Shown piece after piece: positions 1 to 8,674 of a stretch of 64,000 bases of DNA (within the stretch, counting starts at the first letter, position 1; every line of letters begins with the position of its first letter). The position numbers were made by a program, and so were the translations under genes. The notes beneath the pieces are model-generated. The model worked only from the letters and a program-made list of their open reading frames with translations, had not been told where the DNA came from and made no database searches. Source of the stretch: Acetatifactor aquisgranensis (lineage in GTDB: Bacteria; Bacillota; Clostridia; Lachnospirales; Lachnospiraceae); NCBI RefSeq assembly GCF_943193215.1, contig NZ_CALPDH010000015.1:62001-126000 (forward strand). The letters are read 5' to 3'.

Positions 1-2412
1 CTGGGGGACATATTTCATCTCAAACCGATACTCGCCCGGTTCCAAATCAAATGCCATGAGACAGCCGCCGAACAACTCTCCCTCTGTCTCCTGCCCGTTC
101 ACAAGCACCTGCCAGCCAGCCTCATAGGGCACGGAGAGAATCAGCCGTCCCTCTTTCTCCATGGCAATACTGCCTGTCAGGAAATCGCTCTCCCATGTGA
201 CCTGTTCCATATGCTGCTCTGAAAGCACTTCCAGCGCTTCTGTCAGCACCTCCTGATCCATCCGAAAGATATCTGCCTGAATTTTCGGATCCTCATCTTC
301 CTCATCTCCATTGGTCAGGGTAATTGTCTGTTCTTTTTCCAGATATCCCAGGTAGAGGACAGAGCCCTTTTTCAGGTCGTTGAATTCCTCTTCCCCCGTA
401 CTGCCTCCGATACAGTCCACCTTTCTCGTTCCATAAGCAGTGAGAATAGCATAGTAATACCCTCCCTCCCGTGCCGTAAATTCCACATTATCTCCGCGCT
501 CCTCACTCTCTGCCCGTTCAAACAATGTCCCCTCTATTCCCAAATCTTCCACCATGCGGTTCTGCAGCCTGATTCCGTCATACTCATACCCCTCCGGCAG
601 GTCAAAGCCCACGGGGGCCACATAGCCAAAAGGCAGCGCGGCATTGCACTGATAAAGGAAGATGTCCCCGCTGTGTGTGAGCAGGCTGTAAAGACCGTTC
701 TCATAATCCGCCGACTCTCCGAACATATATCGCACGTTCAGCATGGCGGAGGTGAGCGCCGTGGCTCCGTCAAAGCCGTAATACACCTTGCTGTGGCGCA
801 TCCCCAGTCTTTTGTACATGTCCATCACGCCGGAGTTCAGCGTGGAGGAGAACACGCTGGCGGTGGGATAGCCGGTCAGGGTTCCGTCATTTTTCGTCTT
901 CCTGGTGAACTTCTCCAGACGGTAGAAGCCCTCTTCCCGCTTCAGCGTCTCTTCGTACAGCGCCTTATAATCTTCCTGCTGCTCCAGATAAGCGCTGCGG
1001 CTCACCGTGCCGATGCTGGTGGCGTACGTGTTGATCGCGCACTCCGCTACCACCACCGTCAGGGCCATGACCGCCAGCCCTCTGTGCAGCGTTTCATCCT
1101 TTTTGGTCCGGTACAGATACAGGAGCACCGCGTAAATGCTGACAAACACAAATGTCAGCAGCTTTACCCCCAGTTCGAAATCCTCATGGTCGATGAACTT
1201 TTCACAGAACAGGAAAAATCCCACCGCCCATAAATAGCCGTAAAGAATCTGCTGTCCGTCCATCTCCTTCACATGCCTCCAGGCGTCATAGCACATGGTC
1301 AGCACGAGAAAAATGTAGATAAAAGACTGCCTGGCCGGCAGGGAATCCGGATAGTTCAGCCCATGCCAGAGAAAATCCAGGATATTCGTGCCAAAGCCGA
1401 GCAGCAGGAAGCCTGCCAGCCCCATGCGGCAGAACTTCTCCCGGATGGAGAGATGCCTGTTCATCAGATACATAGGGACAAACATCAACACCGCGCTCCC
1501 GCAGTAGATATTGGGCCAGTGGTCCAGCCCCCGCTCCGCGTAGACGCACATACAGTGCCTGGCCAGCATGTCCAGCACGGAAAAATAGGACTCTATCTTC
1601 TCCGGAAAATCCATATCCCCGAAATCCGTCTGCAGAATGGCGCACACCTCCGGAATCAGCAGAACCGCCGCCATCCCTCCCGCCAGGAGGGAATACAGGG
1701 CGAAACGCGGGATGTCTTTTTTCCCTATGTCGCTGAGCTTCCTCCGCTCCGTCACCAGAAGCATCAAAAAATACAGCACAAGGAAGATGCAGATCATGAT
1801 GGAGATATAATAATTGGTATAAATAGACAGGGCCAGCATGACGCAGTACAACCCGCAGCGCCCCTGTTTCACCAGACGCTCCAGGCCCAGAACAATCAAG
1901 GGCAGCAGCACCACACAGTCCACCCACATGATATTGTAGTTGTAAGCCGCCATGAAGCCGGACAGTGCGTAAAAGCAGGAAAAAAACAACGCTCCACCGT
2001 CTTTTCCTCCGGAACGGCTTTGAAGATAAATACAGGAGGTCAGCCCCGCCAGCCCAATCTTGAACACAATCAGATAGCTCATAAATTCCATCAGATGGCT
2101 TTCCGGAACCAGCAGGGAAAATATATGAAAGGGGCTTGCCAGGTAATATACAAAAAGCGCCAGAAAATTGGATCCTATCCCCACATTGAAAGAAAAGCTT
2201 AAATTTTCCCCTCCCCTTATCTTGTGGAGCAGCTCACTGAAAAAAGGCATGTATTGGTGGTACATATCGGAAAACAGGAAACTCCTGTCCCCAAAGGGAT
2301 AGATCCGATTGACCACGAATAATGCCAGCATAATAACAGAAGGAATCAGCATTGAAAGAACCATTGCTGCTTTCTGCCAATCTCTTTTTAGTTTTATTTC
2401 TTTATTCCTCAT
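1..2412 (-). CDS. YfhO-family membrane glycosyltransferase (partial, C-terminus outside window)
   Basis: I translated the minus strand from the ATG at 2412 and found an uninterrupted frame to the left edge, about 804 residues. The first 60 residues hold one hydrophobic segment and a short SDMYHQYMPFF motif typical of the YfhO/bacterial membrane GT family. Many membrane segments follow over the next 400 or so residues (for example around YYISIMICIFLVLYFLMLL), then a soluble extracytoplasmic part from about residue 480. YfhO-like proteins are GT-C type enzymes that transfer lipid-linked sugars to surface polymers. This one may belong with the glycan genes to its right, although about 285 bp and a divergent gene separate them. 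The family is fairly sure; the substrate is unknown. Confidence 0.8.
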   Translation of the reverse strand, partial: MRNKEIKLKRDWQKAAMVLSMLIPSVIMLALFVVNRIYPFGDRSFLFSDMYHQYMPFFSELLHKIRGGENLSFSFNVGIGSNFLALFVYYLASPFHIFSLLVPESHLMEFMSYLIVFKIGLAGLTSCIYLQSRSGGKDGGALFFSCFYALSGFMAAYNYNIMWVDCVVLLPLIVLGLERLVKQGRCGLYCVMLALSIYTNYYISIMICIFLVLYFLMLLVTERRKLSDIGKKDIPRFALYSLLAGGMAAVLLIPEVCAILQTDFGDMDFPEKIESYFSVLDMLARHCMCVYAERGLDHWPNIYCGSAVLMFVPMYLMNRHLSIREKFCRMGLAGFLLLGFGTNILDFLWHGLNYPDSLPARQSFIYIFLVLTMCYDAWRHVKEMDGQQILYGYLWAVGFFLFCEKFIDHEDFELGVKLLTFVFVSIYAVLLYLYRTKKDETLHRGLAVMALTVVVAECAINTYATSIGTVSRSAYLEQQEDYKALYEETLKREEGFYRLEKFTRKTKNDGTLTGYPTASVFSSTLNSGVMDMYKRLGMRHSKVYYGFDGATALTSAMLNVRYMFGESADYENGLYSLLTHSGDIFLYQCNAALPFGYVAPVGFDLPEGYEYDGIRLQNRMVEDLGIEGTLFERAESEERGDNVEFTAREGGYYYAILTAYGTRKVDCIGGSTGEEEFNDLKKGSVLYLGYLEKEQTITLTNGDEEDEDPKIQADIFRMDQEVLTEALEVLSEQHMEQVTWESDFLTGSIAMEKEGRLILSVPYEAGWQVLVNGQETEGELFGGCLMAFDLEPGEYRFEMKYVPQ

Positions 2413-2592
2413 CACCGTCAGTTACCACGGCCGGCCCTCAGGCCGGCAGATGCCTCCCTCAGCCGCAGGAATGGATTTTGAAGCGCGCGGCTGATGCCAA
2501 CGTCATTATAGCTCAATCATACAGAAATGTCTACTTTCTTTTCATACTTTTCATTATCCGTTTTATGATTGTATCTTATACGCTAAAGGCAT

Positions 2593-2681
2593 ATAATAGA
2601 ATCAAAGAACGATTCTATTATCAAAGTGCTATAATAGAATCAAAGAACGATTCTATTATCAAAGTGCTATAATAGAATCAA
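2593..2681. repeat. Tandem 38-bp palindromic repeat (2.3 copies)
   Basis: A 38-bp unit occurs at 2593-2630 and 2631-2668, with a third partial copy at 2669-2681. Each full unit contains perfect 11-bp inverted arms (ATAATAGAATC / GATTCTATTAT) around a 7-base loop, followed by CAAAGTGCT. The unit junctions create TGCTATAAT, an extended -10 promoter element, at about 2628-2635 and 2665-2673. It sits 40 bp before the amidotransferase gene at 2720, so an operator/promoter array is a reasonable reading; a small repeat element is the alternative. Confidence 0.8.
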
Positions 2682-2719
2682 GATAAAATCATACAGACTT
2701 GGAGAGGCGGGAAAAATCC

Positions 2720-3382
2720 ATGAAAATAGCTATCGCAGGAAAAGCGGAAAAAACCGGGAATTATGTCAGATATGTGACCGCTTTCGGCGCGGAGTCCGTC
2801 GTGGCTTTGCGGCCAGAGGAGATAGCTGGCTGCCACGGGCTGCTGCTTCCGGGAGGCGGCGACATCACACCGGCTTTTTATGGGGAACAGAACCGCGGCT
2901 CTGCGGACATCGACACGGAACTGGACATTCTGCAGCTGCAGGCTTTTGATCTGGCCGTGAAAAAAGGGCTTCCGGTGCTCGGCATCTGCAAGGGACTGCA
3001 GGTCATCAATGTAGCCTTAAAAGGCACCCTGATACAGAATCTGGAACCTCCTGTGGGAGAACGGCATCGATATGACGGGGAAGACAAGTATCACAAATCC
3101 GTAATCAGCAAGGCCACATGGCTGCACAGGCTCTATGGCGGCGAGACAATCGTAAACAGCGCGCACCACCAGGCCATTGACAGGCTGGGAAAGGGTCTTT
3201 CTGTAGTTTCCCGCTGCCCTCTGGACGACTGCATCGAAGCCGTCGCCCATGAGAGCCTGCCCATTATCGGCGTCCAGTGGCATCCGGAACGGATTGACTT
3301 TGAGAAATCCCGCACGGACGGAGGGAAAGTTCTTAAATATTTTTTAGAACTGATACATATGACAGGGCACAAAATCCTTTAA
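2720..3382 (+). CDS. Class I glutamine amidotransferase / gamma-glutamyl-GABA hydrolase family (peptidase C26)
   Basis: 220 residues. LLPGGGDITPAFYGEQN near residue 45, the nucleophile motif GICKGLQVIN near residue 93 and GVQWHPE near residue 195 give the Cys-His-Glu triad of PuuD-like gamma-glutamyl hydrolases. These cytoplasmic enzymes cleave gamma-glutamyl amide bonds. I chose the ATG at 2720, preceded by GGAGAGG; an upstream TTG at 2699 is in frame but has no good ribosome site. It is the only plus-strand gene in the first 35 kb that looks real, and it lies directly behind the tandem palindromes. The substrate cannot be told from the sequence. Confidence 0.85.
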   Translation: MKIAIAGKAEKTGNYVRYVTAFGAESVVALRPEEIAGCHGLLLPGGGDITPAFYGEQNRGSADIDTELDILQLQAFDLAVKKGLPVLGICKGLQVINVALKGTLIQNLEPPVGERHRYDGEDKYHKSVISKATWLHRLYGGETIVNSAHHQAIDRLGKGLSVVSRCPLDDCIEAVAHESLPIIGVQWHPERIDFEKSRTDGGKVLKYFLELIHMTGHKIL

Positions 3383-3401
3383 TCAACAGCATACTTCCCC
3401 C

Positions 3402-3425
3402 TGCCGCTTTACAATGCAAGCGGCA
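3402..3425. terminator. Possible convergent stem-loop
   Basis: TGCCGCTT at 3402-3409 pairs with AAGCGGCA at 3418-3425 around an 8-base loop, between two convergent genes and overlapping the stop of the dehydrogenase. No clear T-tract follows on either strand, so it is only a weak terminator candidate. Confidence 0.3.
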
Positions 3426-4608
3426 TCTGTCCCATGATTTTCACATATTCCTCCGACTTGTCGCGCATGACGCAAAGTCCTCTGTCCAGCTCCTCCAGTG
3501 GAAATCTATGGGAAATCAGCCGGCTTATGTCTATGCGCTTCTGTGAAAACAGCTCCAGCGCATAGTGCCAGTCGTCTGCCCGGTGGTGTGTAAAGGAAGA
3601 ATTCCATGTGCCCCTGACCGTCAGCTGGTTGCGCAGTATCTTCCAATAGACATCCTTTCCCAAAACCATGTCGGAAGCCGGATTCCCCACCAGGCAGATT
3701 CTTCCTGACGGAGCGGCACTGTCCACAGCCTGCGTCATTGTCTCGTTTCTCCCTACACATTCAAAGACCACATCCGCGCCATGCCCCCGGGTCTGCTCCA
3801 TTATCCATTTGCCGGCATCCTGTATGCGGCTGTCGCAGTAATCAGCCTCAGGCAACCCTAATTCACAGGCTTTACTTTTCTGCAGCTCCTTGTTCCCGAC
3901 GACCAGGATTCTCTTGATGGACTGCAGTCCTGCCGCCCTTCGGGGCTCGGGCTCTGCGCCGGTTCCGCTTTCCCGGCCTGCCGGAACACTGCCCTGCTGT
4001 ACCGGCACTGCGTCAAATTTCCTTCCGCCCCTGCCCTCTTCCAACAGCAGAGCCAGCAATAAAAGCCCTATTGTCCCCAGCCCAAATACTACTGCCGCCT
4101 CTTCCTCATTGTTGCCTGGTGCCCCTGGAACTCCTGCCGGCAGCACCCGCCTCACGGCATGGACTGCCACCGCCATAGGCTCCAGCATAGCTGCCTCTTC
4201 AAAGGATACATTGTCTGGCAGTTCTATCAGGTTCTCTGCAGGCACAGCCACATACTCCGCAAAGCCCCCGTCCCTGCGGGAGCCCAGATAACCGTAATTC
4301 CGGCACATTTCATACTGTCCCTTTATACAAGGCCCGCAGACCCCGCAGGGAATCAGCGGGAACACGCCTACCCGCTTCCCCAGCCAGGCGGAATCCGTCT
4401 CTTTCCCCACAGACTCCACCACGCCGGAGAATTCATGCCCCGGAATCAGCGGATGCCTGTGAGCCCCCGTCCGGTAAATCCTTGGGATATCTGAACCGCA
4501 GATGCCCGCAGCCTTTACCGCCACAAGCGCCTGGCCGCTTTCCAGGGCGGGCAGCTCCACTGTTTCCAGCCGTATCTCATTTATGCCGTGCAAGACCCAT
4601 GCTTTCAT
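3409..4608 (-). CDS. Zinc-dependent alcohol/polyol dehydrogenase (GatD / TarJ-like MDR family)
   Basis: 399 residues. Catalytic zinc ligands are visible in GICGSD (Cys37) and GHEF (His-Glu about 59-60), and the structural zinc site in CGVCGPCIKGQYEMC near residues 88-102. The NAD-binding motif VVFGLGTIG lies near residue 173. Closest in character are galactitol-1-phosphate and ribulose-5-phosphate reductases, which interconvert ketose and alditol phosphates. The protein is some 45 residues longer than usual. The extra sequence (about 190-235, rich in Gly, Pro, Arg and Glu) sits inside the Rossmann fold just after the glycine motif, which is odd and may affect activity. A cytidylyltransferase and 3-epimerases lie nearby, so a CDP-alditol route is possible. 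Confidence 0.8.
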   Translation of the reverse strand: MKAWVLHGINEIRLETVELPALESGQALVAVKAAGICGSDIPRIYRTGAHRHPLIPGHEFSGVVESVGKETDSAWLGKRVGVFPLIPCGVCGPCIKGQYEMCRNYGYLGSRRDGGFAEYVAVPAENLIELPDNVSFEEAAMLEPMAVAVHAVRRVLPAGVPGAPGNNEEEAAVVFGLGTIGLLLLALLLEEGRGGRKFDAVPVQQGSVPAGRESGTGAEPEPRRAAGLQSIKRILVVGNKELQKSKACELGLPEADYCDSRIQDAGKWIMEQTRGHGADVVFECVGRNETMTQAVDSAAPSGRICLVGNPASDMVLGKDVYWKILRNQLTVRGTWNSSFTHHRADDWHYALELFSQKRIDISRLISHRFPLEELDRGLCVMRDKSEEYVKIMGQMPLAL

Positions 4609-4794
4609 CTTTTCATGACTCCTCTCTGGATATCCTGTTGTGTTTACTTCTGTCTGCCGCCGACTGACATTCTATATGCAGACCGCATTTCTTTTTGTGC
4701 CTGGTTGTTCCGTGGCTGCCATAGATTTGATGCCGTTTCAATGCCTGGTACAGCGTTTTGCAATCACCTTTTCAGGCAAATATATGGTGTACCC

Positions 4795-4928
4795 GAATCC
4801 GTGAAGTCCAAGTTGGTATGATTACCTTTAAACCCATATTTTACAAGATTTTCGCGGGTTAGAGCCCCCCACAATACCGCACAAATTCAAAATTTTAAGC
4901 CTATTTAGCAATCCAGCTTCACGGATTC
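4795..4928. repeat. 134-bp element bounded by 12-bp inverted repeats
   Basis: GAATCCGTGAAG at 4795-4806 and its exact reverse complement CTTCACGGATTC at 4917-4928 bound a 110-bp AT-rich interior with no reading frame. I could not define a target duplication. It lies 13 bp from the next element. Confidence 0.6.
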
Positions 4929-4941
4929 AGGGGTGTAGATA

Positions 4942-5044
4942 TAGTAAACGACTTTAACATCTTTACTTTGGCATAATATGTTGATTGCCGTTATTAATGG
5001 AGGTTTCAGGCTATACTCGGTGCAGAAAATAATGTCGTTTACTA
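4942..5044. mobile_element. MITE-like element with TA target duplication
   Basis: The perfect inverted arms TAGTAAACGAC (4942-4952) and GTCGTTTACTA (5034-5044) enclose 81 bp, and the whole is flanked by TA at 4940-4941 and 5045-5046. A TA duplication with short terminal inverted repeats is the hallmark of IS630/Tc1-mariner-type non-autonomous elements. No transposase gene of that family is present in the window. Confidence 0.6.
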
Positions 5045-5121
5045 TACATTTGGCCCAGGGCAGGGAGATATGCTCGTGGGCGCAGGTATTTGCCGCTTTT
5101 TGTCTTACATGGCAGATGCGC

Positions 5122-5859
5122 TCACTGGTTATGCATTTTCTTCGGCGGATTTTTCACGGCTCTGCCCACGCCGGCGATTATCCTGCGGAACCGCTCCAGG
5201 TCTTCCTTAGTGGTTATCTTGAAGTTGCCCTCGTCCCCCGGTATCATGACGATGTCCATCCCGTCCATGATTGCCGGTTCCGTGGAGCCGTTGATGCGCA
5301 GGATTGCGTCCGGAAGCAATCGTCTGTTCGCATCCATGTATCTTCCCAGCAGGAACACCTCCGGCGCCTGTCCCCCGAAGATAGTGCTCCTGTCCAACAG
5401 GGACGTGATTGAACGGCCATCCTCGCTGCAGTAGACCGTATCCTTCATGGGAAGCACCGGGAGGACGCCGTCATGCCCTCTCACGGCCTCCAGGCAGTCC
5501 GAAATCAGTTCAGCCGAAAGCAGCGGCCGCGCCGCATCGTGAATCAGTACATAGTCCGTATCCGCCGCGTATTCTGCTATATCTTCCAGACCATGCAGGA
5601 TGGAAAGCTGCCTGTTCCTGCCAGCCTGTGAGAAGCCCTTGAATTTCCTTCCCTTGTCCGCCGCTTCCAGCCACCCGGCAATCTGAGGCCGCCAGCAAGG
5701 CTCGGCCACGATTTGGATGGCGTCTATGCCGGCATGGAGGGACAATGTCTCCAGGCAATAGGAAAGCACAGGCCTGCCGCCCTCCTCCAGATATTGTTTC
5801 GGAATCTCCGTGCCCAGCCTGGCACCTGTGCCGCCGGACAGAATCAACGCAATGTTCAT
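5122..5859 (-). CDS. IspD/TarI-family cytidylyltransferase
   Basis: 245 residues. The nucleotide-binding signature LSGGTGARLGTEIPKQYL at residues 7-24 and the motifs HDAARPLL, LPMKDTV and FKITTKEDL define the family, which couples CTP to a sugar- or alditol-phosphate (TarI) or to methylerythritol phosphate (IspD). I use the ATG at 5859, which has AAGGA upstream and overlaps the stop of the broken ATPase gene as ATGA; a longer start at 5889 would lie inside that gene. The neighbouring zinc dehydrogenase and pentulose 3-epimerases argue for a CDP-alditol role in surface glycan synthesis rather than isoprenoid synthesis. This is inference. Confidence 0.8.
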   Translation of the reverse strand: MNIALILSGGTGARLGTEIPKQYLEEGGRPVLSYCLETLSLHAGIDAIQIVAEPCWRPQIAGWLEAADKGRKFKGFSQAGRNRQLSILHGLEDIAEYAADTDYVLIHDAARPLLSAELISDCLEAVRGHDGVLPVLPMKDTVYCSEDGRSITSLLDRSTIFGGQAPEVFLLGRYMDANRRLLPDAILRINGSTEPAIMDGMDIVMIPGDEGNFKITTKEDLERFRRIIAGVGRAVKNPPKKMHNQ

Positions 5860-7565
5860 AGGTTCCTTTCCCCTCGTCCAATCAGACATTTCTTTCCTTC
5901 AAAGGCAAGGCCGTATTTCCGGATGTTCTCCCGGAGGATGCCGGATGCCAGCAATTCCGCTTCATACTGCTTTTCCTCTATCTGGGCCAGCGCTCTGGCC
6001 ACCGTGTCCTCCAGCGTCTTTTCCCCGTCATCTTTGTCAAAGACCTTGAATTCGAACAGGAACGCCTTTTCCTCTTTGTCAAAAGGTTCTATTATGACAT
6101 CATACCTGCCGTATCCACTCTCACGGTTCGACCTTACCTGGTAGCTGTCCGCCAGATCTACCACCAGCCCCAGCACGAAACCATGGAAGAAACGTTCCGG
6201 CTCAGCCTCCTGGGACGGCTTTTTTCCGCCGTCAAAGGAACTGAAGGTATTCAGCGCCACCTTGTTCATGAAAGTGTTCATCCGCTTCACATCGTCCCTC
6301 AGCAGGGCTTTGATGAACTCATTGTATTCCGCTGCGGTACTTTCGAACCATCCCTCTACCATTCCGGCGAACATGCTCTCTATCTCCATATTCGTCAGCC
6401 GCAGGGTGTAGATTTTCTTCTGGAGCCGCCCCCGCCTTCCCACCTTTTCCACCCGCAGATATCCTGTGGCAAGCAGCAGGCTCCAGACAGCGTTTTCATT
6501 CTGTGCAAGCTGGTCGAAGACAATCTGTTCGTCAATCTCCGTATCAAAGCTTCTACCCTGCAGCAGCTGTTCCATAATCTTTTTCATGCCGGCCGAGCCC
6601 TGCTTTATCAAAGAATTCACGAGCCCATTCCCGCTGCTTTCCGCCCAGTATGCGCCGTATTCTCCCTTTTGTTTCATGAAATTGATAATAGACCAGGGAT
6701 TGTAGATATCCCTGACGCTCCCGAAGGTAAAGCCGTCATACCATTCCTTTACCCCCTGCTTCTCCGTCCCCAGTCCCACATTGTCCAGCGCCTGGAAGAC
6801 CTCTTCCTCCGTAAAGCCAAAATGGGCCGCATACGCTTCGGAAGTAGTAGTCACCACCTCCAGGTTGTTCAAATCAGAGAAAATAGATTCTTTCGAAATC
6901 CGTGTGATTCCGGTAATGAGCCCCCGCAGCAGATAGGGATTGGTCTTGAACGTGGCATTGAAGAAACTCCTGAAAAAACGCACAGCCTCATCCCAGTATC
7001 CAGACAGCCAGGCCTCCTGCATAGGGGTGTCATACTCGTCCAGGAGGATGAGAACCTTTCTGCCATAATAGCGGCTCAGGTAGAATGACAGGTTATAGAT
7101 CGCATCCACTGCCACTTTTCCGTCCATGCCCGGCTTCACGCTGTTGAAGTATTCCTTTTCATTTTCGCTTAGGCAATCCCCTTCCAGTAAAACTAAGTTT
7201 TTCTGATAAGCATGGAACAGGATGCTTGATATGGCATATTCCATATCTTCATAGTTCGTTGCCTTGATCTTCGCAAGGCTGAGAAAGATGATGGGCCAGG
7301 TTCCCTGCAGTTCCCGGAAGCGTTCCTCCTTCCATATGGAAAGCCCCTCAAAGAGATCCGCCCTGTGGGCATACTGGTTCGAGAAGAAGCATTCTGTCAT
7401 GCTCAGATTCAATGTCTTGCCAAAACGGCGGGGGCGGGTAATCAGCGTCACGCTGTCCTCATTATCCCACCACTACCTGATGAAGTCCGTCTTGTCCACA
7501 TAGAAAATATTTCTGGTTCTGACTGTCTCAAAGTCCTGCAGGCCGATTGCCACTTTTCCTGTCAT
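5856..7565 (-). pseudogene. AAA-ATPase-like / PD-(D/E)XK protein, interrupted by an in-frame amber codon
   Basis: The frame from the ATG at 7565 (GGAGG upstream) begins MTGKVAIGLQDFETV and reaches VDKTDFIR before a TAG at 7473-7475. The same frame then continues WWDNEDSVTLITRPRRFGK for another 530 residues to 5856. The paralogue at 40186-42001 has Glu where this copy has the stop. The body has the features of the AAA-ATPase_like domain (RPRRFGK P-loop region, LILLDEYDTPM Walker B) and a C-terminal PD-(D/E)XK region (YDVIIEPFDKEEKAFLFEFKVF). Such proteins are abundant in Lachnospiraceae and their function is not established. Initiation downstream of the amber codon is possible but would lose the N-terminus. 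Confidence 0.8.
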
Positions 7566-7710
7566 GTACCTTCCTCCACATTGTCCGTGGCAGCGTCTGT
7601 GCGTCTGCCGCTATTGCGGGAAATTGGTGTCCTTCACTTTCCTTTTCTACATTATACACCTTATTGGGAGGTTTGATAATGGGTAAAATGAAAAATCCTG
7701 ATGTCAGGTC

Positions 7711-8566
7711 TCGGGGCATGTGTCCGGGCTTGTATCAGGATTTGGGGGCAGTATTGGTTTTGATGCTTTTATCGGTGGCATGTTTGCTGCGGTTAGGTGT
7801 TTCTTTTTGGTTGTTTCTTTTTGGGTCTTTGTTTTCGGGTCTTTGTTTTCTTTTTTGGGATTTCCTTTATGGGACTTCTATTGTCCCTCTTTTGGATATG
7901 GAGGATTTAAAATTTCAGCGCCCTTATGTCCGCCAGGGTCTCTCCATAGGGCTTGTCTTTTCCGAAGAGGAGCGTGGTGCCAAGGACGAAGCCCTTCACG
8001 CCCTTGGGGGCGTATTCTATAATCTTGTCCGCGCTGCAGGCGCCGTCCCAGTAGAGTTCGAAGTCCATGTCGTCTTTCAGGGAGAGGAGCTTGGTGATTT
8101 TCTTGCCCACGTAGGGCAGGTACATCTGGCCTGCGTTGCCGGGGTTCACGGACATGACCAGGACTTTTTTGACGATGCGCAGCATCTCCATGACGGTCTC
8201 CACGGAGGTGCCGGGGTTGATGGCGATGCCGGGAATCATTCCGGCGTTGATGATGGCCTGGAGGGTGGTGGAGGGGTGGTACTCCGCCTCCGGGTGGATG
8301 TAGACCGTGTCGCCCTTCCGCAGATGCTCCAGGAAGATGCCGATGCGGTTGTTGGGGTGCTCTATCACCAGGTGCACGTCCAGGGGCTTCGCCGTGGCGG
8401 AGGCTATGTAGCGCATGTCGTTCAAGGACATGGCGAAGTTGGGGACGTAGCGGCCGTCCATGATGTCTATGTGGAAGGAGTCGATGCCGGCTTCTTCCAG
8501 GTTTTTTACTTCTTGCTCCAGATGGCCGTAGTCGGCGCACATCATGGAGGCTGTAAGTTCAAATTT
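7711..8566. repeat. Segmental duplication, copy 1
   Basis: About 850 bp, including a whole 3-epimerase gene and some 190 bp beyond its stop, recurs at 10779-11634 in the same orientation with scattered mismatches. Homology starts near TCGGG before CATGTGTCCGGGC and ends near the start codon, so the upstream regions and ribosome sites differ. The 7566-7906 gap holds this duplicated T-rich flank and no gene I can support. Confidence 0.85.
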
Positions 8567-8569
8567 CAT
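7907..8569 (-). CDS. Ribulose-phosphate / allulose-6-phosphate 3-epimerase family, copy 1
   Basis: 220 residues of the RPE TIM-barrel family. Metal and catalytic motifs are present: HIDIMDGRYVPNF near residues 33-45, HL.IEHP near 67, MSVNPGNAGQ near 141 and the catalytic Asp in WDGACS near 176. These enzymes epimerise ketopentose or ketohexose phosphates at C3. The divergence from a housekeeping Rpe, and the location next to polyol and CTP enzymes, suggest a role in glycan precursor supply. It is almost identical to the protein at 10976-11638. The start has a weak site (ATGAGG). Confidence 0.85.
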   Translation of the reverse strand: MKFELTASMMCADYGHLEQEVKNLEEAGIDSFHIDIMDGRYVPNFAMSLNDMRYIASATAKPLDVHLVIEHPNNRIGIFLEHLRKGDTVYIHPEAEYHPSTTLQAIINAGMIPGIAINPGTSVETVMEMLRIVKKVLVMSVNPGNAGQMYLPYVGKKITKLLSLKDDMDFELYWDGACSADKIIEYAPKGVKGFVLGTTLLFGKDKPYGETLADIRALKF

Positions 8570-8674
8570 GTTTATACCTCATAGCTTTGTATAGATTTTG
8601 ATTTTATAAAAATGATATACATCTTCATGTTTCCCTTTTAATCTGCGGCATCTTAAATTCATCCCTGTTCAGAT

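Larger units (their letters stand above)
4609..5121. other. 513-bp non-coding stretch with two palindromic elements
   Basis: No credible gene on either strand. It holds the two inverted-repeat elements listed separately at 4795-4928 and 4942-5044, packed almost end to end, and is AT-rich in that part. Confidence 0.6.

Noticed and set aside
1273..2202. Plus-strand frames in the first 2.4 kb
   Set aside because: Gln/His-rich shadows of the membrane protein gene on the minus strand.
2593..2681. CRISPR-like array of palindromic repeats
   Set aside because: Units are head-to-tail with a constant 9-bp connector and no variable spacers.
5122..5859. Housekeeping isoprenoid gene ispD
   Set aside because: Possible by family, but neighbours are sugar and polyol enzymes and no other isoprenoid gene is near; left as family-level call.
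7547..8584. Long plus-strand frames opposite the epimerase genes
   Set aside because: They are mirror frames of strongly conserved minus-strand genes, and their hydrophobic N-terminal part comes from a T-rich non-coding flank.
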